Below are positions 1-7,101 of a stretch of DNA of 64,000 nucleotides, piece after piece (position 1 is the first letter of the stretch; each line of letters begins with the position of its first letter). Both the position numbers and the translations under genes were made by a program. The notes under the pieces were generated by a model. That model was not told where the DNA came from and ran no database searches. It saw nothing but the letters and a program-made list of their open reading frames with translations. Source of the DNA: VAZQ01 sp035693615 (GTDB lineage Bacteria; Pseudomonadota; Alphaproteobacteria; Rhizobiales; Xanthobacteraceae); assembly GCA_035693615.1 (NCBI GenBank), contig DASSGH010000157.1, positions 1 through 64,000 on the forward strand, written 5' to 3'.

Positions 1-1
1 G

Positions 2-133
2 CCGCGGCAGGCGCTCGCGCGCGCCCTGGCGATTGGGGTCGGTATTCTTGGTGTCTTCCTCACGGGGCTCATAGCGGGCATTGCGGTCTACGCCTTGCGC
101 TCGGCCCTCGTCGAGGGCGACCGGCTGACGTGA
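2..133 (+). CDS. C-terminal fragment of an unidentified membrane protein
   Basis: An open frame enters from the left edge and ends at a TGA at 131-133, leaving 43 residues. It contains one clear hydrophobic stretch (about residues 8-31, rich in Gly, Ile, Leu, Val and Ala) followed by a short charged tail ending in EGDRLT. This looks like the last transmembrane helix of a membrane protein. The rest lies outside the window, so the family cannot be named. The following 219 bases up to rlpA hold no convincing gene or RNA. Confidence 0.5.
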   Translation, partial: PRQALARALAIGVGILGVFLTGLIAGIAVYALRSALVEGDRLT

Positions 134-352
134 CTCGCGCCGCGGCGGCTCGATCGGCCCGTTTGCAACACAGGCTTGTTTGCCAAACGACGGCACAAAG
201 CAGCCCCATTCCTGCCGTGATCCAACGGCGATATATCGACCACAGGGAACATTGCGGCCGACGAGTCGGGCGCAATCGCTCCGCCTCCGGGGCTGCGGGC
301 GTGCCGGCACTGCCGGCGACGGCGCGCAGGATGGTCGCGGAACGGGGGTCGG

Positions 353-1228
353 ATGGGGCGGCACGTCTTAGGCCTGCACTTCAGCGGGATCGCCCAGGTC
401 GGCCTGGTCGCGGCGTGCTGTGTCGTGCTTGCGCATTGCTCGGGATCCTTTTCCAGCAAGGAGTACAGCCCCCGCGTGGTCGAGGAAGGCGAGCCGGTGC
501 CGAAGGGCGGCGGTATCTATCGCGTGGGCAAGCCCTATAGCGTCAACGGCCGCACCTATGTCCCGGCGGCGAATCCCTCGTATCGCGCGGAGGGCATGGC
601 CTCGTGGTACGGGCGCGATTTCCACGGGCGGCTGACCGCCAACGGCGAAGTCTACGACATGCACAGCATCTCGGCCGCGCACACGACGTTGCCGCTGCCG
701 AGCTACGTGCGTGTCACCAATCTCGACAACGGCCGCTCCATCATCGTGCGCGTCAACGATCGCGGTCCATACCATCGCAATCGCCTCATCGACCTTTCGA
801 TCGGCACCGCCAAAGCGCTGGACTTCTACAGCAGGGGGCTTGCCCGCGTTCGGGTCGAATATGTCGGGCCGGCCCCGCTCGAGGGCAGCGACGACACCAT
901 GCTGATCGCGACGTTGCGCGACGGTTCACCGGCGCCGGCGCCCTCGAAAGTCATGATTGCCGCGGCAAAGCCTTTCATTTCCAATCTCGACGACGACAAG
1001 GGCCGGTCTGCGCCGACATTCACGCTCACCAGCGCATCGACCCGCGCCGCGGGGGCCGCCGGCGAAAGCGTCTCCGCCAACGGATCGAAGACAAAATCGC
1101 TGGTGCGATCCGCCTCGGCGGTGGAGCTTCCCGCCCAGCCCGAGCCGCCGCCCGATCCTCCGGCGGCTGCCTTTGCGCCGACGCGCAATGAGTCCCTCGA
1201 TTTGATGAGCGGCCGCGGCCTCTACTGA
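353..1228 (+). CDS. rlpA: RlpA-like septal ring lytic transglycosylase (DPBB lipoprotein)
   Basis: This 291-residue protein carries the double-psi beta-barrel domain of RlpA (about residues 78-175), with the signature GMASWYG, then HGRLTANGE, AAHTTLPL and VRVNDRGP. The conserved Glu, His and Asp of the family active site are all present. RlpA cleaves denuded glycan strands at the septum. The N-terminus is hydrophobic and has Cys29 in the context VLAHC, which suggests a lipoprotein, although His at -1 is not ideal for a lipobox. The C-terminal third is low-complexity (Pro, Ala, Ser) and no SPOR domain is seen. A G-rich stretch precedes the ATG. It lies directly upstream of a DD-carboxypeptidase gene, giving a cell-wall pair. 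Confidence 0.9.
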   Translation: MGRHVLGLHFSGIAQVGLVAACCVVLAHCSGSFSSKEYSPRVVEEGEPVPKGGGIYRVGKPYSVNGRTYVPAANPSYRAEGMASWYGRDFHGRLTANGEVYDMHSISAAHTTLPLPSYVRVTNLDNGRSIIVRVNDRGPYHRNRLIDLSIGTAKALDFYSRGLARVRVEYVGPAPLEGSDDTMLIATLRDGSPAPAPSKVMIAAAKPFISNLDDDKGRSAPTFTLTSASTRAAGAAGESVSANGSKTKSLVRSASAVELPAQPEPPPDPPAAAFAPTRNESLDLMSGRGLY

Positions 1229-1321
1229 GGCCCAATTCAAGTCGCGACACCGCGCCGCCGCAAGCAGCATTGATTCTCGGAGGTGGAACTTGCTAAGCAG
1301 GTGGCGGGCAGGGAGGGGAGC

Positions 1322-2587
1322 GTGCGCCCTTGGCACGCGCGGCTTGCCATTGTCATGAATATTCGCGTGGTTGACACCCTGTCGCGGCCGTTCTTCGCAA
1401 GGTGGGGCGCGGCCGCCATTCTTGCTTGCGCCGTCGGCTGCGCCGCCGCCGCCCCCAATCCGGTGTCGGGACCGAAGTCGAGCGAGGGCTATCAGACCGC
1501 CGCCGCGCACGCCATCCTGATCGAGGCCGACAGCGGCAGCGTGCTGTTCGAAAAGGCCGCCGACGATCTCATTCCACCGGCCAGCCTGTCCAAATTGATG
1601 ACGCAGGAGGTCGTGCTCAACGAAATCAGGCAGGGCCGATTCAAGCCGACGACCGAATTCATCGTCAGCACCAACGCCTGGCGTCGAGGCGGAGCGCCAT
1701 CGCACACCTCAAGCATGTTCATTCCAATCCACAGCAAGGTTTCGGTCGACGATCTCTTGCATGGTGCCATCATCCAATCGGCCAACGACGCCTGCATTGC
1801 GCTCGCGGAAGGGATTTCAGGCAACGAATCCGCATTCGCCGAGCTGATGACCAAACGTGCGCGGGAGCTTGGACTGACGAAATCGACCTTTGGCAATTCG
1901 ACCGGGCTTCCCGACCCCCGACAACTTATGACCTCGCGTGAACTCGCGAAGCTCGCGCGGCATATCATCGAGACCTATCCCGAGTACTACAAATATTACG
2001 GCGAGCGCGAATTCACCTGGAACAAGATCCGTCAATTCAACCGCAATCCCCTGCTGGCGCTGAATATCGGGGCGGATGGCCTCAAGACCGGATTCACCAA
2101 GGAAGCCGGCTACGGCCTGGTCGGCTCGGCGGTGCAGAACGGTTTGCGTCTGATCGTCGTGGTCAACGGCCTGCGATCGGAGAAGGAGCGGGCCGATGAA
2201 GCCAAGAAGATGCTGGACTGGGGGTTCCACAACTTCCAATCCGGCTTGTTGTTTGCGCAAGGTCAGGAGATCGCCCAGGCCAAGCTCTACGGCGGCGCCA
2301 AGGGCCACGTGCCGCTGACCGCGCGCAAAGAGGTGCGATTGATGGTACCGCGCGGTTCGCGCGACAAAATCATCGCCCGCGTCGTCTATTCCGGTCCGGT
2401 GCCGGCGCCGGTACAGGAAGGCCAGAACATCGGCACCCTCAAGGTCTGGCGCGGGGAATCCGTTGTGCTCGAGGTCCCGCTGCAAGCGGCGGAAAGCGTG
2501 GGCACCGGCTCCATGCCTGGACGCGCCTTCGACGCCGCGACTGAGCTGGTGCTCGGCCTGTTCCGGGCGGGCTTCAAGCGGCTATAA
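1322..2587 (+). CDS. dacA: D-alanyl-D-alanine carboxypeptidase (peptidase S11)
   Basis: This is a penicillin-binding protein of the DacA/DacC type that trims the terminal D-Ala from periplasmic peptidoglycan pentapeptides. The three catalytic motifs are visible: SLSK (SxxK), SAN (SxN) and KTG in LKTGFT. A C-terminal beta-rich PBP5 domain follows. The N-terminus has a hydrophobic signal segment ending near CAAAAPNP. The frame is open from 1283, but the GTG at 1322 is preceded by a strong purine-rich Shine-Dalgarno (GGGAGGGGAG) at good spacing, so I chose it; ATG 1355 is the other candidate. It probably acts with the upstream rlpA in wall remodelling. Confidence 0.92.
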   Translation: MRPWHARLAIVMNIRVVDTLSRPFFARWGAAAILACAVGCAAAAPNPVSGPKSSEGYQTAAAHAILIEADSGSVLFEKAADDLIPPASLSKLMTQEVVLNEIRQGRFKPTTEFIVSTNAWRRGGAPSHTSSMFIPIHSKVSVDDLLHGAIIQSANDACIALAEGISGNESAFAELMTKRARELGLTKSTFGNSTGLPDPRQLMTSRELAKLARHIIETYPEYYKYYGEREFTWNKIRQFNRNPLLALNIGADGLKTGFTKEAGYGLVGSAVQNGLRLIVVVNGLRSEKERADEAKKMLDWGFHNFQSGLLFAQGQEIAQAKLYGGAKGHVPLTARKEVRLMVPRGSRDKIIARVVYSGPVPAPVQEGQNIGTLKVWRGESVVLEVPLQAAESVGTGSMPGRAFDAATELVLGLFRAGFKRL

Positions 2588-2778
2588 TAGCGACGGCCTC
2601 AATCATCGATGCCCGGCGCGCGGCCAAGCTTGCGCGGACTGCGTAGGCTCATCTGCGATGCCAGGCATTTCTGTCTTGCTGCGATATCGGCGGGACAAAA
2701 GGAAGCGGGAAGGCACGGGACGGATCGCGCGCCGCACGGACGTTTTGCGGCCTCTCTCTTCCGTCACCGGTCAGAACG

Positions 2779-3447
2779 ATGCGCGGACGATTCATCACCT
2801 TCGAAGGCGGCGAAGGCACGGGGAAGTCGACCCATTCGACGCTGCTGGCGGAGCGCCTTACGGCGGCGGGCATCGGGGTGATACGTACACGCGAGCCCGG
2901 CGGCTCGCCCGGCGCCGAAGTCATCCGGCACGTGCTGCTCTCGGGCGTGGCCGAGCCCCTCGGCGTGGGAGCCGAGGCGTTGCTGTTCGCCGCGGCCCGC
3001 GGCGATCACGTGCGCAACACCATCGAGCCCGCGCTCATCGAGGGTGTGTGGGTGATTTGCGACCGCTTCATCGACTCGACCAGAGTCTATCAGGGCGCGC
3101 TCGGCCATCTCGATCCGCGCTTCATCCGCGCCCTCGAACGGGTGACCGTCGGCGAGCTCAAGCCTGATCTCACCTTCATTCTCGACGTGCCGGCGGAGGT
3201 AGGCCTTGCGCGCGCCCAGAAACGCCGCGGCGAGCGGGTGGCCGACCGGTTCGAGGCGGAATCGCGCGCCTTCCACGAAGCCTTGCGCGACGCCTATCGC
3301 CGGCTCGCTGCCGAGGAGCCCGAGCGCTGTGTCGCGATCGATGCCACCGAGCCGAAACCGGAGGTCGCCGAGCGCATTTGGAAAGTTGTTGTTGAACGGC
3401 TCGATTGCGCCCGCGCGCCGGGATTGCCTGCTGGGGCGGTGTCGTGA
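2779..3447 (+). CDS. tmk: Thymidylate kinase
   Basis: This 222-residue protein phosphorylates dTMP to dTDP using ATP, an essential step in dTTP supply. The P-loop GGEGTGKST lies at residues 10-18. The DRFIDSTRVYQG motif that holds the base and phosphate follows, and the LID-type region GERVADRFE is present. Its length is typical for bacterial Tmk. The stop codon overlaps the GTG start of holB by four bases (GTGA), which implies translational coupling. The tmk-holB-metG order is common in alphaproteobacteria. Confidence 0.96.
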   Translation: MRGRFITFEGGEGTGKSTHSTLLAERLTAAGIGVIRTREPGGSPGAEVIRHVLLSGVAEPLGVGAEALLFAAARGDHVRNTIEPALIEGVWVICDRFIDSTRVYQGALGHLDPRFIRALERVTVGELKPDLTFILDVPAEVGLARAQKRRGERVADRFEAESRAFHEALRDAYRRLAAEEPERCVAIDATEPKPEVAERIWKVVVERLDCARAPGLPAGAVS

Positions 3448-4481
3448 GCGCGGAAGAATCCGAGCGCATCGAGCCTGCGCCCCCGCGCGAGACGACCGGG
3501 TTGTTCGGCCATGCGCACGCGGAACAGGCGCTCCTCGCCGCTTACCAAGGTACGCGTTTCCCCCATGCCTGGCTGATTGCAGGTCCTGCCGGAATCGGCA
3601 AAGCGACGCTCGCCTACCGCATGGCGCGCTTCATGCTTGCCCTTCCCGACCCGCGTGCGCCGCAAGTACAGTCGGCGAAATCACTACACGTCGACCGCGA
3701 TCATCCCGTTGCGCGGCGCATTGCGGCGCAGGCACAGGGCGACCTTCTGGTGCTGGAGCGCACGATCAACGAAAAGACCGGCAAGCTGCGCCAAGACATT
3801 CAAGTGGACGACGTGCGGCGGACGGTTGCGTTCTTCGGTTCGACGGCGGGGGAGGGAGGCTGGCGCATCGCCATCGTCGATGCGGTCGACAACCTCAACC
3901 CATCAGGCGCGAACGCGCTGCTCAAGATCCTGGAAGAGCCGCCGCGGCGCGCCGTACTACTCTTGGTGAGCCGTTCGGCCGCCCGCGTTCTGCCGACGAT
4001 GCGTTCGCGTTGTCGAGTGCTGGCGTTGCGCCCGCTTGCCGCCGCCGACGTGGCGCGCGCGGTTGCGGCGGCGAGCGGAGGTCGTCCGGATGCGCCCGAC
4101 ATCGTCGGCGCCAGCGCGGCGGCAGACGGAAGCGTCGGACGCGCGCTGGCCTTGCTCGAGGGCGACGCACTCGAACTCCGTAACCGCACCGTGACCCTGC
4201 TCGAGGCTTTGCCCAGCGTCGATCCGCGCGCGTTGCATGCGCTCGGCGACCAGCTCTATGGCGTCGATCCCGCGCCGCTCGCCACGTTCGTCGACACCGT
4301 CAACGCGTGGCTCTCCGCCCGCCTGGCGGCCGGCGCGCAAGCCCCCGCACGGCTTGCCGGTTTGGCGGAAGCCTGGGAAAAAGTGAACGCCGCCGCGCGT
4401 GACGTCGAAGAGTACAATCTCGAGCGCAAGCCGCTGGTTTTCAACGTGTTCGGCTGGCTTGCCGAGGCATCGCGCGGTTGA
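3444..4481 (+). CDS. holB: DNA polymerase III subunit delta prime
   Basis: This is the clamp-loader subunit delta prime, an AAA+ protein that helps load the beta clamp. A Walker-A-like GPAGIGKA lies near residues 47-54, and the conserved LLKILEEPP segment and an SRSAARVLPTMRSRC motif follow, as in the family. I chose the GTG at 3444, which overlaps the tmk stop, giving 345 residues. Upstream in-frame codons exist but would overlap tmk more deeply. The canonical delta-prime zinc-binding cysteines are not obvious, and the insert before the sensor region is long, as usual in alphaproteobacteria. Confidence 0.93.
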   Translation: MSAEESERIEPAPPRETTGLFGHAHAEQALLAAYQGTRFPHAWLIAGPAGIGKATLAYRMARFMLALPDPRAPQVQSAKSLHVDRDHPVARRIAAQAQGDLLVLERTINEKTGKLRQDIQVDDVRRTVAFFGSTAGEGGWRIAIVDAVDNLNPSGANALLKILEEPPRRAVLLLVSRSAARVLPTMRSRCRVLALRPLAAADVARAVAAASGGRPDAPDIVGASAAADGSVGRALALLEGDALELRNRTVTLLEALPSVDPRALHALGDQLYGVDPAPLATFVDTVNAWLSARLAAGAQAPARLAGLAEAWEKVNAAARDVEEYNLERKPLVFNVFGWLAEASRG

Positions 4482-4516
4482 TACCTAAGCGGTGAAGCGT
4501 CATGGCCGGGCCGGGC

Positions 4517-4540
4517 CCCCGCCGACTTTTGTCGGCGGGG
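4517..4540. terminator. Perfect 10-bp hairpin between holB and metG
   Basis: CCCCGCCGAC (4517-4526) and GTCGGCGGGG (4531-4540) form a perfect 10-bp stem closed by a TTTT tetraloop. It lies 35 bases after the holB stop and 57 bases before the metG ATG. There is no T-run directly after the stem, so it may be a Rho-independent-like terminator of the weak kind, a processing or stability hairpin, or a structure in the metG leader. Confidence 0.5.
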
Positions 4541-4597
4541 AATTCGTTGTCCGGCCTTTTCGGTCAATTCCGAAAACGCGCTCGACGGAACCGACCG

Positions 4598-6154
4598 ATG
4601 GCCGATAAGCCCCGCTTTTACATCACCACTGCCATTGCCTATCCCAATGGCCCGCCGCATATCGGCCACGCCTACGAGGCGATCGCCACCGACGCGATAG
4701 CGCGCTTCATGCGGCTCGACGGCTACGACGTGCTCTTCCTCACCGGCACCGACGAGCACGGCATCAAGATGTTGCAGACCGCGGCGAAGGAGAAGCTCAC
4801 GCCGCAGCAGCTGGTTGAACGCAACGTCCCGCTGTTCAAGAAGATGGTGGAGCGGCTCAACTGCTCCAACGATGACTTCATCCGCACCACCGAAGAGCGG
4901 CATCATCGGGCGTCGATCGGCATCTGGCAGCGGATGGAAGCGACGGGCGACATTTACCTCGGCAAGTATTCCGGCTGGTATTCGGTGCGCGACGAGGCCT
5001 ACTACGACGAGGATGAGACCAGGCTTAACGAGCGGGGCGAACGCGTCGGCCCGCAGGGGACGCCAGTCGAATGGGTGGAGGAGGAGAGCTATTTCTTCAG
5101 GCTTTCCGCTTACCAGCAGAAGCTGCTCGATCTCTATGAGCGCCGTCCCGACTTCGTGCTGCCGAAGGAGCGGCTCAACGAGGTCAGCGCCTTCGTCAAG
5201 GGCGGCCTGAAGGATCTGTCGATCTCGCGGACGACCTTCGACTGGGGCGTGAAGGTCCCGGGCAATGCGAAGCACGTCATGTATGTGTGGGTCGACGCGC
5301 TCACCAACTACATCACCGCGGTCGGTTACCCCGATGTGGATAGCGCCAAATTTCGCCGCTACTGGCCCGCGGATCTGCATGTGATTGGCAAGGACATCGT
5401 GCGCTTCCACGCGGTCTACTGGCCGGCGTTCCTGATGTCGGCAGGGGTCGATGTGCCGCGCCGCGTGTTCTCCCACGGATTTCTTTTCAACCGCGGCGAG
5501 AAGATGTCGAAGTCGGTCGGCAACGTCGTCGATCCGCTTGCACTGGCGGATGCCTTCGGCGTCGACCAGATCCGCTATTTTTTCCTGCGGGAAGTCCCCT
5601 TCGGCCAGGACGGCAATTACAGCCTCGAGGCGATCGTCAACCGCATCAATGCCGACCTGGCGAACGACCTCGGCAACCTGGCGCAGCGCTCGCTGACCAT
5701 GATTGCGCGCCAGCTTGGCGGCGTGCTGCCGAAACCGGGTGCGTTCTCCGACGCGGACAAGGCGCTATTGGCCATGGCTGACGGCATGATCGCCAAGGCA
5801 CGCGAGGCGATGAGGGCGCAGCAGCTGCACCAGGTGCTCAACGCGGTGTGGGCGGTGGTTGCCGAGGCCAACCGCTATTTCGCCGGCGAGGCGCCCTGGG
5901 CGCTCGCCAAGTCCGATCCAGGACGGCAAGGGACCGTGCTCTACGTCACCGCCGAGGCGGTCCGGCAGGTGGCAATCCTGGCGCAGCCGTTCATGCCGAC
6001 CGCGGCCGCCAAACTGCTCGACCTGCTCGCCGTTCCGCCCGCCGAGCGGCAATTCGCCATGCTGGGCGGGGCGCGCCGCATCGCCGCCGGCACGGCGCTG
6101 CCGGCGCCCAGTCCGGTGTTTCCCCGCTATGTTGAGAGCGAAGGTAGTGCGTAG
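4598..6154 (+). CDS. metG: Methionyl-tRNA synthetase
   Basis: This class I synthetase charges tRNA-Met. The HIGH motif is at residues 21-24 and KMSKS at 302-306, with the WVDALTNYITA segment between them. The protein is 518 residues, the short form without the C-terminal tRNA-binding (EMAP-like) domain, and no zinc-knuckle cysteine set is seen in the CP region. This fits the type usual in alphaproteobacteria. The frame is open upstream to 4502, but MADKPRFYITTAIAYPNG at ATG 4598 is the family N-terminus. The gene following it in related genomes is usually tatD, which here lies 3.5 kb away. Confidence 0.96.
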   Translation: MADKPRFYITTAIAYPNGPPHIGHAYEAIATDAIARFMRLDGYDVLFLTGTDEHGIKMLQTAAKEKLTPQQLVERNVPLFKKMVERLNCSNDDFIRTTEERHHRASIGIWQRMEATGDIYLGKYSGWYSVRDEAYYDEDETRLNERGERVGPQGTPVEWVEEESYFFRLSAYQQKLLDLYERRPDFVLPKERLNEVSAFVKGGLKDLSISRTTFDWGVKVPGNAKHVMYVWVDALTNYITAVGYPDVDSAKFRRYWPADLHVIGKDIVRFHAVYWPAFLMSAGVDVPRRVFSHGFLFNRGEKMSKSVGNVVDPLALADAFGVDQIRYFFLREVPFGQDGNYSLEAIVNRINADLANDLGNLAQRSLTMIARQLGGVLPKPGAFSDADKALLAMADGMIAKAREAMRAQQLHQVLNAVWAVVAEANRYFAGEAPWALAKSDPGRQGTVLYVTAEAVRQVAILAQPFMPTAAAKLLDLLAVPPAERQFAMLGGARRIAAGTALPAPSPVFPRYVESEGSA

Positions 6155-7101
6155 CGCTGGGCCGATGCTGATCGACAGCCAGAGTATCCATCCTGCGCCG
6201 GGGCTCGTGCAGCCTCGCCCAATTTCTTAGTTCGTGCATCAAACCCGGTGGCTTGCAAGGCTTAGAGGCTCGGCCGAACTCGGTGCGCGATGGGATGCAG
6301 CAAGGGCCGCACTGCGTCAGCTCGGGATCGGGATGGGTTCAATTTGACGCGAAGCGCGTTGGTGGATGAGTGAGTGAGCGAGATGGCAAATCGATCACCG
6401 CCTTGCACCCGATAACAACACGCGCGCCTGATGTTGTTCTGTTCCGACTTCTGACCTATTGGCACCATCTGATCGGGCGGGTCCGCTGCGGCCATCATTC
6501 CCCCAGTTGGTAGTCCCGTCGCTCCGCGCACTTCGGGCTGGGCCCCACGCGCGGCTCCATTGGACCCTGCGGCGCCCCCTGCGCAGGGGGATCAACCGCA
6601 ATAGCGGTGCGGACATCGTTACAGGCCGCGTACACTGACCTGTTTTTAACGACCCACCTCTCCAGTGGCGTGCCTATTAGATCGATGTCCGGGGTATGGC
6701 TTGTTGGCCATTTCCCAATGCCAGATCAACCTGCAAAGATCGCTCATCGGGAGCGAATATCAGCCTATTCGCGGTCGCTGTCAGTTTTGGGGTTTGCGGT
6801 AGGAAACAGCAGCCGCAGTGAGCAATTTTGCTCAGACTGCTTTCGCCAACGAGCATTTACTCGCCCGCTGTGCGCCTCGGGCCGAGCGTTCCAGTCGTCA
6901 GACCTCTCTTAAAACTGGGTCCGTTTGATCTATCGCAATCGTTTGTTTGAGCACCATCGGAACTAGCTGAGACACGAAGGGTTGCATCCCTAGCGTGAGC
7001 GCTACGATTGGGTTGCCTGCTCTCTGGCCCAAATTCGGCGCAAACACCCCGGTGTAGTTCAGGCGCCGCAACGTGCCTTCACCTGAAATAGGAGGACTTG
7101 A
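6155..7101. other. Long intergenic stretch without a supported gene, reduced GC
   Basis: About 950 bases separate metG from the RTX-type gene. Only short open frames occur in either direction, none with a good ribosome site or a recognisable family. Sampled 60-base lines between 6661 and 6840 are 52-55 percent G+C by hand count, clearly below the 70 percent or so of a sampled line in adjacent metG. A perfect 16-bp palindrome (CCCCCTGCGCAGGGGG, 6575-6590) and a small hairpin with arms GAGCA/TGCTC (6820-6833) are present. The stretch may hold the RTX gene promoter and remnants of acquired DNA. Confidence 0.5.
6575..6590. repeat. Perfect 16-bp GC-rich palindrome
   Basis: CCCCCTGCGCAGGGGG reads the same on both strands. 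It lies in the non-coding stretch upstream of the RTX-type gene. It could fold as a hairpin with a small loop or act as a protein-binding dyad. Nothing near it identifies its role. Confidence 0.4.

Noticed and set aside
1331..1347. TGGCACG...TTGC, resembling a sigma-54 -24/-12 promoter
   Set aside because: The spacing between the two elements is two bases too long and the site lies inside the dacA N-terminal coding region.
6262..6531. Open frame of 89 residues on the minus strand in the metG-RTX gap
   Set aside because: No family match, no credible start signal, low-complexity content.
6607..6912. Open frame of 101 residues on the plus strand upstream of the RTX gene
   Set aside because: No ribosome site, no recognisable family, odd amino-acid composition and a lower-GC context; treated as chance or as remnant DNA.
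6925..6938. TTGATCTATCGCAA, resembling an FNR/FixK box (TTG-A-N6-G-CAA)
   Set aside because: Only the loose half-site pattern matches; several such hits are expected by chance in 64 kb, and no anaerobic gene is nearby.
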